From assembly GCF_000750635.1 (NCBI RefSeq), contig NZ_CCDM010000001.1, forward strand, positions 1,364,001 to 1,428,000: DNA of 64,000 nt, read 5' to 3'. Below the pieces are notes generated by a model, which was not told the origin of the DNA, searched no databases, and saw nothing but the letters and a program-made list of their open reading frames with translations. Of the stretch, positions 50,572-60,982 are shown piece after piece (position 1 is the first letter of the stretch; each line of letters starts with the position of its first letter). Source of the DNA: Oceanobacillus jeddahensis. GTDB lineage: Bacteria; Bacillota; Bacilli; Bacillales; Amphibacillaceae. The translations under genes were made by a program, and so were the position numbers.

Positions 50572-51432
50572 CTAATCAATTTTAATAATTTGTTCATTTT
50601 CCTGTTTGATTTTCTCTTGTTTCAGTAAAGTCCCTACTGCACGTTTGAAGGCTGCTTTACTAATTTGAAAAGTTGCCCGGATTTCTTCCGGATCGCTTTT
50701 ATCATGAAAAGGAATAACTCCATCATTTGCTTCTAAATGTTCTAAAATAGCTTCTGCATCTTCTGATAAACTTTCTTGTATTAATGGACGCAGGGATACA
50801 TTAATAGAACCGTCTTCTTTGACAGCAATTACTCTGCCTTCAACGACCTGCCCAACGCGGGGTTCTTCTTTTCTCTCCGTTCGATGGATAAAGCCCCGGT
50901 AACCTTCACTTGTAATAATAGCTGCACCTTCTTTATTGGTATAATACACGGTACCAATAATGGTTTGCCGGTTTAAATTATCTGGTGCTGCGAAAACGTT
51001 ATTTGCAATAATATTTTCTGAGGCAGGAACTCCCAACAAGCGTCCTTTCTTATCCAGCTGTAATGTGATATATAAACGATCTCCAGAGCGTGGCCAGCTT
51101 TCCTGGAATAAAGGCAGGGAATCTTTGGAGACAAGAATATCCTTGGAGGTACCGATGTTTACAAAAACACCCAAGCGGGGAACGACACCTACAACTTCCG
51201 CCCAATCATATAATCCGAGGGTAACAGAAGGTAAATATGTAGTCGCATTTACTTGTCCTTTTTTATTTAAATAGAGAAAAACGTCAACAGATTGTTCTAC
51301 CTCTAAGACTGATTCTGTTTCATTATGATGAAGCAAAACTTCTTCTCCGTAAGCAGATAAAACATATCCGGTATCTATTTTCCGTAAAACGGTCATGGCA
51401 ATAATGGACCCTATTGGTAAGTTTGTCGGCAT
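50572..51432 (-). CDS. cvfB: S1-domain RNA-binding protein, CvfB/YitL-like
   Basis: A 286-residue protein with tandem S1-like beta-barrel domains (WAEVVGVVPRLGVFVNIGTS, then GTVYYTNKEGAAIITSEGYRG and GQVVEGRVIAVKEDGSINVS) and a C-terminal winged helix (about 220-286, IRATFQISKAAFKRAVGTLL). S. aureus CvfB of the same architecture affects virulence and RNA. Role here inferred as post-transcriptional. RBS AAAGGAG. Confidence 0.9.
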   Translation of the reverse strand: MPTNLPIGSIIAMTVLRKIDTGYVLSAYGEEVLLHHNETESVLEVEQSVDVFLYLNKKGQVNATTYLPSVTLGLYDWAEVVGVVPRLGVFVNIGTSKDILVSKDSLPLFQESWPRSGDRLYITLQLDKKGRLLGVPASENIIANNVFAAPDNLNRQTIIGTVYYTNKEGAAIITSEGYRGFIHRTERKEEPRVGQVVEGRVIAVKEDGSINVSLRPLIQESLSEDAEAILEHLEANDGVIPFHDKSDPEEIRATFQISKAAFKRAVGTLLKQEKIKQENEQIIKID

Positions 51433-51960
51433 ATAGATGCTCCTTTCAAAACAGTTGAAATTTGGAAAAGGGATACTCTATTTAAAGAGTACCCCTTTAT
51501 GATTAAAGTAACACGTGATATTAAAATTAATTTTCATAGAAGTTCAAAAAATTTCGGCTGATGCCTCTTTTTAAACTGATAGTTAGATGAGAAGAAATGA
51601 ATTCTTTTCTCATTTGAGCTATATGGTCAGTTAGATATGCTGACCAACTATCCGTATAACGCATACGGAATTGTCCGCGGTAAATATTCTAAATTAATCT
51701 TTTCTAACTTAAGCAATGCAGCCCCAAACCTTCTGCTGCATCCTTGCGACCCCTTAGTCGCGCCAGTGTGAATAAGCATTTTCAAAAAGCTTCACAGAAT
51801 GCCAAATCACAGCTGTTACTGTTAACTTCATCATTATGCACGCTTTCTTTTGATTTGTCAACTTTTAATACGAAAACGTTTTTTTTGGAAATCATTCTCA
51901 AATCCGGTTGACGCCATATGATACACTTGAATTAATTGATGAAAACGTGGAGAGGTACAT
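51433..51960. other. Structured intergenic region between the CvfB-like and AEC genes
   Basis: About 530 bases, no gene seen, but many short hairpins: TACTCT/AGAGTA (51472-51492), GGTCAG/CTGACC (51626-51647), CCGTAT/ATACGG (51654-51669), TGCAGC/GCTGCA (51717-51745) and GCGAC/GTCGC (51757-51773). On the minus strand a GGCGCGACTAAGGGGTCGC segment looks like a Bacillaceae dispersed repeat or small RNA. It matches no RNA family I can name with confidence. TTGACG (51908-51913) with ATTAAT 17 bases later may serve the AEC gene. Confidence 0.45.
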
Positions 51961-52857
51961 ATGTTATTATTTATTGAAGTTATTCTACCAATTATGGCTG
52001 TATTTGCAGCCGGATTTGTTTTGCAGCGTATTCGTGTACTGGATGTAAGGTCAGTTTCTGCAGTCTGTCTGTATATTCTTTCCCCAGCGCTTGTATTTGT
52101 AACGTTATATGATGCAGAATTCGATCAAGGATTTTTAGTTATTTTAATTTTTATGTTCGTATTGTTTTATATGATGGTATTTATCAATAAAATGTTAGCA
52201 AAAATCTTTCGCTGGGATGGAAATAAAGAGAGTGCCGCCATTCTTTCAACGGGCTTTATGAACTCTGGAAACTATGGTCTTCCGGTTGTTTTATACAGTG
52301 TTGGCAGTGCTGCGGTGCCATATGCCATTTTTATCATGGTCATTCAAGCATTGCAGAATAATTTCTTTGGTGTTTATTATGCATCAAGAAGTACGAGTGG
52401 GATGAAGCGGGCATTGAAAAATATAGTAAAAATGCCGACTACCTATGCTGCGATTTTTGCATTTTTCTTTTCATTACAATCGATTGCGATACCAGACTAT
52501 ATTCATTCTACATTAGAAATGGTAGGTAATGCAGCTATTCCGGTGATGATGGTGATGCTGGGAATGCAGTTAGGTTCGTTAACAGCTTTAAAAATTGATT
52601 GGCAGGTTGTTCTTTCTTCTGTGACCTTAAAGATGATTGCTGCTCCAATATTCACAGCAATTTTCGTATGGATCGTTCCAGTAGATCCGTTGATTGGTAC
52701 GGTTTTAATAATTATTTCTGCGATGCCAACTGCTGCAACAACGACAATGTATGCTATTGAATTTGATACAGAACCAGAGCTTGTATCGACGATTACGTTT
52801 ATTTCAACAGTGGTCAGTGTCGTTACAATTACGGTTTTATTGAATATTATTACTTAA
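51961..52857 (+). CDS. AEC (auxin efflux carrier) family transporter
   Basis: A 298-residue membrane protein with about ten helices in the 5+5 arrangement of the AEC family. The conserved STGFMNSGNYGLPVVLYSVG and GNAAIPVMMVMLGMQLGS near the two half-membrane breaks are clear. Bacterial members export or exchange organic acids; substrate unknown. RBS GGAGAGG. A HAD gene follows after 18 bases. Confidence 0.88.
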   Translation: MLLFIEVILPIMAVFAAGFVLQRIRVLDVRSVSAVCLYILSPALVFVTLYDAEFDQGFLVILIFMFVLFYMMVFINKMLAKIFRWDGNKESAAILSTGFMNSGNYGLPVVLYSVGSAAVPYAIFIMVIQALQNNFFGVYYASRSTSGMKRALKNIVKMPTTYAAIFAFFFSLQSIAIPDYIHSTLEMVGNAAIPVMMVMLGMQLGSLTALKIDWQVVLSSVTLKMIAAPIFTAIFVWIVPVDPLIGTVLIIISAMPTAATTTMYAIEFDTEPELVSTITFISTVVSVVTITVLLNIIT

Positions 52858-52875
52858 AATGGTAGGAGGAAATTT

Positions 52876-53532
52876 ATGATTAAAGGTGTTATATTTGATT
52901 TTGACGGTCTTATTTTAGATACAGAAACAGCATGGTATCATGCTTTTAAAAAAGTGCTTCAATCGCAATTTCAATTTGAATTGCCACTTGAAGAATTTGT
53001 GAAAAGTGTTGGATCAGATGACAAACAGTTTTATCCTTATTTGCAAAAGGAATTAGGAAATCAGTTGAATATAGCAGATATACAAAATCAAGCAGCAAAT
53101 CTTCATACAGAATATATTAGAAATGAAAAAGCCAGAGAAGGTGTAAATGATTATCTTCAGGCTGCAAAGGAAGCAGGATTAGCAATTGCGCTGGCAACCA
53201 GCTCACACACCTCATGGGCAACATCGCACTTAAACAATTTAAATTTGCTTTCTTATTTTGATCATGTCGTGACGAAAGATATGGTAGATAGAGTTAAACC
53301 AGCTCCTGATCTATTTTTAAAAGCACTGGAAAAACTGGAATTGGAATCTCATGAAGCAGTTGTTTTTGAGGATTCTTTAAATGGGCTGATTGCTGCTCAG
53401 GAAATAAATATTCCTACAGTGATTGTTCCTAATCCAGTTACGGCTTCTTTACCTTTTGAAAATTATCATTTAAAACTAAATTCGATGGCGGATATGCCAT
53501 TACAGGAAGTAATCAAAACTTTACATAAATAA
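52876..53532 (+). CDS. HAD-family hydrolase, beta-phosphoglucomutase-like (YhcW-like)
   Basis: A 218-residue HAD phosphatase with a four-helix cap: motif I FDFDGLILDTE, motif II ALATSSHTSW, lysine in VKPAPDLFLKAL, motif IV VVFEDSLNGLIAA. Closest in look to YhcW of B. subtilis. RBS TAGGAGG. Cotranscribed with the AEC carrier; the pair might handle a related metabolite, but this is only context. Confidence 0.87.
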   Translation: MIKGVIFDFDGLILDTETAWYHAFKKVLQSQFQFELPLEEFVKSVGSDDKQFYPYLQKELGNQLNIADIQNQAANLHTEYIRNEKAREGVNDYLQAAKEAGLAIALATSSHTSWATSHLNNLNLLSYFDHVVTKDMVDRVKPAPDLFLKALEKLELESHEAVVFEDSLNGLIAAQEINIPTVIVPNPVTASLPFENYHLKLNSMADMPLQEVIKTLHK

Positions 53533-53556
53533 GTTTTGCTGAAGTATGTAATCATA

Positions 53557-53597
53557 AAAATCACCGTATAGTACTGCTGTCTATACGGTGATTTTAT
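53557..53597. terminator. Bidirectional terminator
   Basis: AAAATCACCGTATAG / CTATACGGTGATTTT stem, perfect over 15 pairs. Confidence 0.88.
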
Positions 53598-53641
53598 ATG
53601 TCTCAGGTCTAAAAGATTGCGTTAATGCAACATTTAACGTC

Positions 53642-54277
53642 CTAAGAGCCGCTAAATATATTCCAGCACCCTAAAACAATAAGAAATACTGCTGGTAAAA
53701 AGGATAGACGCTGTAAGATAGGTATTCTCCACAAATAACTTCCGAACATAATCCCGCTAAATAAAAAGATTCCGCTCATACCAGCTGTTAATAAAGCAGT
53801 AATTAATGGGGAATATCCAAGCATGGCTGCACCAATCCCCGCTCCAAATGCATCAAGCGCTAAAGCGAATCCTAATAGAATGGATTCATTAATAGAGATA
53901 ATACCGGACTTATCTAAATCAGCTTCTTTAGGACGAGTGAGTACGGTTTTCATATTCTCAAATTTAACATTGGAGGAAGGCTGTTCTCCATTTTTTTCTT
54001 CTTCTGTTTCTCTTGAACGAAACATGGAAATAAGGGAGAAGAAGCCTAAAAAGATAAGAATACCCCCACCAAGCATGCTGGCTCCTTGAGGAGAGATGAA
54101 GGAACGCAAGAAATCGCCAACCTCCATAGAGAGAAAAACAATTAGCCCAGAACAAAACATGATGATAATTAAAGAGAGAAGAGGGACTTTAATTTTTCTC
54201 ATTCCATAGGTGATACCTACACTAAATCCATCCAGACTTACTGCAATAACGAGTAAAAGCATACCTGTATATATCAT
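53642..54277 (-). CDS. ytaF: MntP/YtaF family membrane protein
   Basis: A 211-residue protein with six predicted helices in two repeats, each with an acidic membrane motif: AVSLDGFSVGITYGMRK and LGFALALDAFGAGIGAAMLG. A soluble loop (about 75-120) holds DKSGIISINESI. Length and repeats match YtaF, annotated as a sporulation membrane protein and related to the manganese exporter MntP. ATG at 54277 has proper spacing to AAAGAGG; the ATG at 54286 abuts it. Confidence 0.85.
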   Translation of the reverse strand: MIYTGMLLLVIAVSLDGFSVGITYGMRKIKVPLLSLIIIMFCSGLIVFLSMEVGDFLRSFISPQGASMLGGGILIFLGFFSLISMFRSRETEEEKNGEQPSSNVKFENMKTVLTRPKEADLDKSGIISINESILLGFALALDAFGAGIGAAMLGYSPLITALLTAGMSGIFLFSGIMFGSYLWRIPILQRLSFLPAVFLIVLGCWNIFSGS

Positions 54278-54392
54278 CGGTAACATCCTCTTTCTATCAA
54301 GTACAAGTAAAAGCTTCTAAGAAGCATGAAGCCATGTCGTTTTCATAAATTTTGTGTACGATATTCTATGTTTTTAAGGGCGAAGTGTGCCT

Positions 54393-54421
54393 TTGCTGAA
54401 CGTATTGGAAGGAAATATGTT
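54393..54421 (+). promoter_or_regulatory. SigA-type promoter of topB
   Basis: TTGCTG (54393-54398), 17-base spacer, TATGTT (54416-54421). Confidence 0.55.
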
Positions 54422-54463
54422 AAAGTAGTAACAGACTAGAAATTGATAAAATGAGGGATATAA

Positions 54464-56629
54464 ATGAGTAAGGCAGTGGTATTAGCAGAAAAGCCGTCTG
54501 TAGGCAGAGATATAGCAAGAGTCCTTGGATGCCATAAAAAAGGAAATGGCTACCAGGAAGGGAAACAGTATATTGTGACATGGGCGCTGGGACATTTAGT
54601 TACCCTGGCAGATCCTGAAACGTATGATCCTAAGTATAAAACGTGGAACATGGAAGATTTACCGATGCTTCCGGACCATTTGAAATTGGTTGTGATGAAG
54701 AAAACTGGCAAACAATTTCAAGCGGTGAAGCAGCAAATGACACGTCAAGATGTAAGTAATATTGTTATTGCTACCGATGCAGGAAGAGAAGGAGAGCTTG
54801 TTGCCAGGTGGATTATTGAAAAAGCTCGTGTGAAGAAGCCGGTTCAACGTCTATGGATTAGTTCCGTTACGGATAAAGCAATTAAAGATGGCTTTCGGAA
54901 CTTGAAGCCTGGAAATCAATATTGGAATCTGTATCAATCTGCTGTAGCCCGTTCAGAAGCAGATTGGTATGTCGGTTTAAATGCGACAAGAGCATTAACT
55001 ACGAAGCATAATGCTTCCTTATCCAGCGGCCGTGTGCAGACACCAACACTTGAAATGATTGCGATGAGGGAACAAGAAATTAATCAATTCAAGCCCAAAA
55101 CCTATTATCAGCTTCAAGGAAAAACAAAAGGCGGGTTTGTAGTTACGTGGAAGGATAAAAATAATCAATCCCGTATTTTTTCGAAAGAAGCAGTGGATAA
55201 ATTAAAAGCAAAAGTATCGAAGGAAAAAGCATATATCCAGCATGTGGATAAAAAACATAAGAAAAAACATGCGCCGACACTGTACGATCTAACCGATCTA
55301 CAGCGGGATGCCAACCGGATTTATCAATTCTCCGGGAAACAAACCTTATCTGTTCTGCAAAAATTATATGAACAGCATAAGCTTGTTACTTATCCAAGAA
55401 CAGATTCCAGACATTTATCAACGGATATGGTATCGACGTTAAAAGAACGTGTGAAAGCATGTGGTGTGGATGAATATGCGAAGGCAGCGAGTAAAATCGT
55501 GAAAGAGGATTTGCGAATCAGCAAAGCAATCGTGGATAACAGTAAAGTAACCGATCACCATGCGATTATCCCTACAGAAGAATCCGTAGACTATAGTGCG
55601 CTTTCTAATCAGGAGCGGAAAATCTATCAGTTAATTGTTCAGCGTTTCTTAGGTGCGCTCTCTAAACCATATGAATACGAGCAGACAAGTATTACCGTAG
55701 AAGCTGCTGGCGAAACCTTTGAGGCAAAAGGAAATAGAGTTGTAGCTCTAGGTTGGAAGGAAATTTACCAGCATCAAGCAGATGATGAAGAGGACATTCG
55801 TTCCAATGTTCCCCAAGTAACAAAAGGGGAGGAAATTGCGCTCACCTATACAATCAAGGAAGGGCAGACAACACCGCCGGAACGATTTACGGAAGGAAGC
55901 CTTCTGCAGGCTATGGAAAATCCAACCAAATACATGGAAACGAAAAAACAAGAGCTTGTAAAAACCATGAAGCAGACAGGTGGAATTGGTACAGTTGCGA
56001 CGCGTGCGGATATTATTGAAAAGCTGTTCAATAATCAGTATATGGAGTTAAAAGGAAAATATATTTATCTGACATCAACAGGCAGACAGCTGTTAGAATT
56101 AGCGCCGGAAAAATTACGTTCTCCTATCTTAACAGCGGAATGGGAACAAAAATTGGCGCAAATTGCGGAAGGTAAGCTGAAGAAAGATGTCTTTTTAAAG
56201 GAAATCAAGACGTATACCAAACAGGCTGTTCAAGAAATTAAAGCAAGTGAAGAAAAATTCAAACATGACAATATGACAGGAACAAAATGCCCGAAATGCG
56301 GCAAGCTGATGCTGGAAGTAAAAAATAAGCACGGCAAAAAGCTCGTCTGTCAGGATCGCAGCTGCGGCGGCAAAAAGAATATCGCAAAATACACGAATGC
56401 CCGCTGCCCTAACTGTCACAAGCGTTTAGAACTCCGTGGCGAGGGAGAAGGGCAGATGTTTATGTGTTCCTGCGGTCATCGTGAAAAACTCTCTACCTTC
56501 CAGGCGAGAAAAGAAAAGGAAAAGAACCAAAAGGTATCCAAAAAAGATGTAAATAAATATATGAAAAAACAGGATGATTTTAAAAATAATGCACTTGCTG
56601 ATGCACTGGCGAAATTAAAAGATAAATAA
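54464..56629 (+). CDS. topB: DNA topoisomerase III
   Basis: A 721-residue type IA topoisomerase that passes single strands and decatenates DNA. TOPRIM motifs are AEKPSVGRDIARVLG with catalytic Glu9 and ATDAGREGEL; the DNA-cleaving tyrosine is Tyr310 in KLVTYPRTDSRHLS. Two C-terminal zinc-ribbon segments follow (TKCPKCGKLM with CQDRSCGG; ARCPNCHKRL with MCSCGHRE). Length is near the B. subtilis 727 aa. RBS GAGGGAT. Confidence 0.96.
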   Translation: MSKAVVLAEKPSVGRDIARVLGCHKKGNGYQEGKQYIVTWALGHLVTLADPETYDPKYKTWNMEDLPMLPDHLKLVVMKKTGKQFQAVKQQMTRQDVSNIVIATDAGREGELVARWIIEKARVKKPVQRLWISSVTDKAIKDGFRNLKPGNQYWNLYQSAVARSEADWYVGLNATRALTTKHNASLSSGRVQTPTLEMIAMREQEINQFKPKTYYQLQGKTKGGFVVTWKDKNNQSRIFSKEAVDKLKAKVSKEKAYIQHVDKKHKKKHAPTLYDLTDLQRDANRIYQFSGKQTLSVLQKLYEQHKLVTYPRTDSRHLSTDMVSTLKERVKACGVDEYAKAASKIVKEDLRISKAIVDNSKVTDHHAIIPTEESVDYSALSNQERKIYQLIVQRFLGALSKPYEYEQTSITVEAAGETFEAKGNRVVALGWKEIYQHQADDEEDIRSNVPQVTKGEEIALTYTIKEGQTTPPERFTEGSLLQAMENPTKYMETKKQELVKTMKQTGGIGTVATRADIIEKLFNNQYMELKGKYIYLTSTGRQLLELAPEKLRSPILTAEWEQKLAQIAEGKLKKDVFLKEIKTYTKQAVQEIKASEEKFKHDNMTGTKCPKCGKLMLEVKNKHGKKLVCQDRSCGGKKNIAKYTNARCPNCHKRLELRGEGEGQMFMCSCGHREKLSTFQARKEKEKNQKVSKKDVNKYMKKQDDFKNNALADALAKLKDK

Positions 56630-56643
56630 AAAACAGATTATCT

Positions 56644-56675
56644 AAAGTCCCCGTGAAAAATGGGGACTTTTTCTT
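56644..56675 (+). terminator. Terminator after topB
   Basis: AAAGTCCCC / GGGGACTTT then TTCTTG. Confidence 0.85.
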
Positions 56676-57135
56676 GTGAAGATGCTTAGCAAAATGATGA
56701 GAAAAGATATATCAATCAAAGCTCTATATTTGCCATTGATTCCACAAGGTTTCAAGATCATTTGAACGGTGTTTAATGAAAATGGAACAACACGTTTTTG
56801 GCGAAACTGTGGTCATGATTTCAGCTGATGAAGGCAAAGGTTGTTTACTTGTACTCAAAAGGAATGTTTACAGGCATTTTAAGAATTTCTTACTAATACA
56901 ATTACAGACATGAGGGAGGTAAATTCGGTTAAGAATGTACTGGGGATTTGTTCAATAGAATTATAGGTTCTTAGATGCTACAATTTATAGAAAGTATTAT
57001 ATATTTATTGTCTGATTGAAATATAATGTAAGCAATTACGATATTACCTTATTTAACTAACTTTCCTTTAATAAAACAAATTATGTTAAGTTTGGATCAA
57101 TTAAAAGCACAAAAAGGAAGGGAGTATCTAATTCG
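56676..57135. other. Intergenic region before the ART-like gene
   Basis: About 460 bases without a recognised gene. A 45-codon ORF (56776-56913; MKMEQHVFGETVVMISADEG) has no ribosome site and may be a chance ORF or decayed coding sequence. The sequence becomes more AT-rich toward 57.1 kb. Confidence 0.4.
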
Positions 57136-57807
57136 ATGATTTCTATTTTGATGAAAATTTTACTAAAGCCTCAACCCAAGATGAATTTTGATCCGGAAGA
57201 AATTGTAGTATACAATAAATTGATTTTCAAAATGCATCAAGGGCAATTAGATCCTAAAAGTATTCCTTTCCAAAAATATAGATTTTTGCAGTATTTAGCG
57301 CTGAAAGAAGATTTTGTTTTTCATGGGTCGAATAATACAAAGATAGAAATACTTGAGCCACGGGTACAAACACTATTTAATGGTAGGTCATCTAAAGTAG
57401 TCTTTGCAACAGCAGATCCTATTTGGTCAGCGTTTTATGCGGTTTTTGATAGAAGTAAGTTAATGGGCAGTTTTAGGAATGGTTGTTTGGTTTATAAAGG
57501 TAAGAAATATCACTATTACTCATTGAACAAGTCAACTATGGAAAAAAATCCATGGACACAAGGAATGATATATATATTCAAGAAAGACAAATTCACTTTA
57601 ACAGATAATAGGAGAATTTATTTTGATGAATGGGTGTGTTATGATTCTGTTAAACCAGTGAGTCAACTAGAGGTCAGTGCAGAAGATTTTGATTACATAG
57701 ATAAAGTAGCTACTCATAAAAATAACGAATCATTAATCAAAACATTGCTTTTGTATAAGATGAGAACTTTACGAGCAAGGTCGAGAACGGACATGGCAGA
57801 TAAATAA
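57136..57807 (+). CDS. Uncharacterised protein, possible ADP-ribosyltransferase-like fold
   Basis: A 223-residue protein that I do not recognise by name. Residues 61-76 (VFHGSNNTKIEILEPR) and 89-103 (VFATADPIWSAFYAV) resemble the first strands of ADP-ribosyltransferase-like domains: a histidine in HGS (H63), a tyrosine after the FATxDP motif (Y101) and a later acidic residue in FDEW (E165). An H-Y-E triad is therefore possible but unproven. The C-terminus is basic. RBS-like GGAAGGGAG lies eleven bases upstream of the ATG. It is isolated in AT-rich flanks, which suggests an accessory gene. Confidence 0.7.
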   Translation: MISILMKILLKPQPKMNFDPEEIVVYNKLIFKMHQGQLDPKSIPFQKYRFLQYLALKEDFVFHGSNNTKIEILEPRVQTLFNGRSSKVVFATADPIWSAFYAVFDRSKLMGSFRNGCLVYKGKKYHYYSLNKSTMEKNPWTQGMIYIFKKDKFTLTDNRRIYFDEWVCYDSVKPVSQLEVSAEDFDYIDKVATHKNNESLIKTLLLYKMRTLRARSRTDMADK

Positions 57808-58260
57808 AATAACTTAAGATATATATAATATTCTTAAAAGAATTAAAATGGAGAATGGCTAAATTTTTTAATGACTGGATAATTATTTACGGAATGGAAC
57901 AATCAAATGAGAGGTAATACTCAGAAGGGATCTCACTAAGTGAATTGGCATTTGATTTAGTAAGTATGATAATGTTAAAAGTTCAAGGAAAAGACATAAG
58001 CATTTACTATAACAAGTGCAATTAAGCTGACGGAAGCCTACCTAAGGGGAAATCATGATGTTGGAGTTGATTGAATATGGTGAGAATATAAAATTAGATG
58101 CTTTTTGCTATATTTAAGTATTTAAGATAAGTAATCAAAAGATATATGTTTACATCACAAAAAATACAAATAAATAAAGGTGAAAGAGTTTACTTCATAC
58201 ATGAAAAGTCTTATCATTTAGGGTGAACCATGTTAATCATGTAAGGAGGGTATTCTTTCC
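57808..58260. other. Intergenic region with possible decayed coding sequence
   Basis: About 450 bases. One frame reads EGISLSELAFDLVSMIMLK then VQGKDISIYYNKCN and a stop near 58024, without start or ribosome site; it may be the tail of a lost gene. No other gene is seen. Confidence 0.35.
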
Positions 58261-58500
58261 ATGGCTTTTGTTATTCTTGATCCATGCAGAGGTGAAAAAG
58301 CAGGAGAATGCGTCAGCGTTTGCCCTGTTGATTGTATAGAAGAAGGAATCAAGCAATTTTATATTGATCCTGATATTTGCATCGATTGCGGCGCGTGTAA
58401 AGCAGTTTGTCCTGTGTCTGCAATTGAAGAGGAGTATGACTTAACTCCAGATCAAGAGAAGTATTTAGAAGAAGCAGAAGAATTTTTTGCGAATAAATAA
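58261..58500 (+). CDS. 7Fe-type ferredoxin
   Basis: A 79-residue electron carrier. Cysteines at 9, 17, 21, 25 and 40, 43, 46, 50 have exactly the spacing of 7Fe ferredoxins ([3Fe-4S] plus [4Fe-4S], as in Azotobacter FdI, shifted by one). An acidic C-terminal helix (DQEKYLEEAEEFFANK) is typical of the Bacillus type. RBS AAGGAGGG ten bases before the ATG. Partner enzymes are not nearby. Confidence 0.94.
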   Translation: MAFVILDPCRGEKAGECVSVCPVDCIEEGIKQFYIDPDICIDCGACKAVCPVSAIEEEYDLTPDQEKYLEEAEEFFANK

Positions 58501-58521
58501 GTACTTTCCTATTGACCGGAG

Positions 58522-58579
58522 TACCTCATAGAAATAGCCTGCCTGCACTTAAGTGCAGGCAGGCTATTTCTATGAGGTA
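58522..58579. repeat. Perfect 58-bp palindrome
   Basis: Bases 58522-58550 are the exact reverse complement of 58551-58579, with no spacer; the centre is TGCACTTAAGTGCA and the ends TACCTCATAG / CTATGAGGTA. It starts 21 bases after the ferredoxin stop. It can act as a hairpin at the mRNA end but no T run follows. Confidence 0.9.
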
Positions 58580-58680
58580 TGGTCGTAAAAGAGTGCTGAT
58601 CCTGCCAGCTACTCAGCGGTTTTTTACCCTACAAATTCAGTCCTCTAGCCAAACCATCAATTTAGCAAGAAAGTTCATAT

Positions 58681-58827
58681 TTATTTATCAGTTGCGTCCT
58701 CTTGAACTTCCTCAGCCAGCTTACTGGCAATCCAGCGTTTTGCTGTTTCTTCGTCAATTTCATATTCTTTGCCGGCTCGTAATAAATCACCGTGATAAGC
58801 GGTTTGTACATTCATTTTTACTTTCAT
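58681..58827 (-). CDS. Small 48-aa protein, phage-type
   Basis: ATG at 58827 to TAA encodes 48 residues: MKVKMNVQTAYHGDLLRAGK, then EYEIDEETAKRWIASKLAEE and an acidic tail. GAAGGAG lies seven bases upstream, an excellent start signal. The pattern of a short basic strand, AGKEYEIDEETAKRWI and a charged end is like small proteins of phage head-tail modules, so it may be a phage relic or a domesticated gene. Too short for a default ORF cutoff. Confidence 0.7.
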   Translation of the reverse strand: MKVKMNVQTAYHGDLLRAGKEYEIDEETAKRWIASKLAEEVQEDATDK

Positions 58828-58953
58828 ATGGATGCTCCTTCAAATAAATCATTTCCTTCCATGATAGCATAATGAAAATATAATTTGTTCTTCGATTTTT
58901 GATTGCTTGGTCTAAAGGAACCCCGTTGGAAGTAATGAAGCAGATAAATTACT

Positions 58954-60765
<1,812 letters not shown>

Positions 60766-60889
60766 GTTGTAATGACAAAGCATTGCCCTCAAATTGTAAG
60801 TTGAAAATTGTAATTAAATCTATTATTTGCAAAATAATGATCAGAAGTCAAGAGAAAAATAAAATAAAAGATAATATTTTTGTAAGCCC

Positions 60890-60918
60890 TTGCAAAAATA
60901 AAATAAATAGATTAGAAT
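60890..60918 (+). promoter_or_regulatory. SigA-type promoter of the maltodextrin operon
   Basis: TTGCAA (60890-60895), 17-base spacer, TAGAAT (60913-60918). Confidence 0.75.
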
Positions 60919-60932
60919 TAATTTTAAAGTTG

Positions 60933-60952
60933 TTGTGCAAACGTTTGCGCAA
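60933..60952. promoter_or_regulatory. LacI-family operator (MalR- or CcpA-type)
   Basis: TTGTGCAAACGTTTGCGCAA is a palindrome with one mismatch centred on CG, starting about eight bases after the predicted transcription start. It fits repression by a maltose regulator of the LacI family; the core also resembles a CcpA cre site. No regulator gene is in the window. Confidence 0.75.
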
Positions 60953-60982
60953 ATAACAAAATAAAAAGAGGAGTTGGGGAAT

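Noticed and set aside
58512..58847. 111-aa plus-strand ORF after the ferredoxin gene
   Set aside because: It reads through the perfect palindrome and antisense to the 48-aa minus-strand gene, without a ribosome site.
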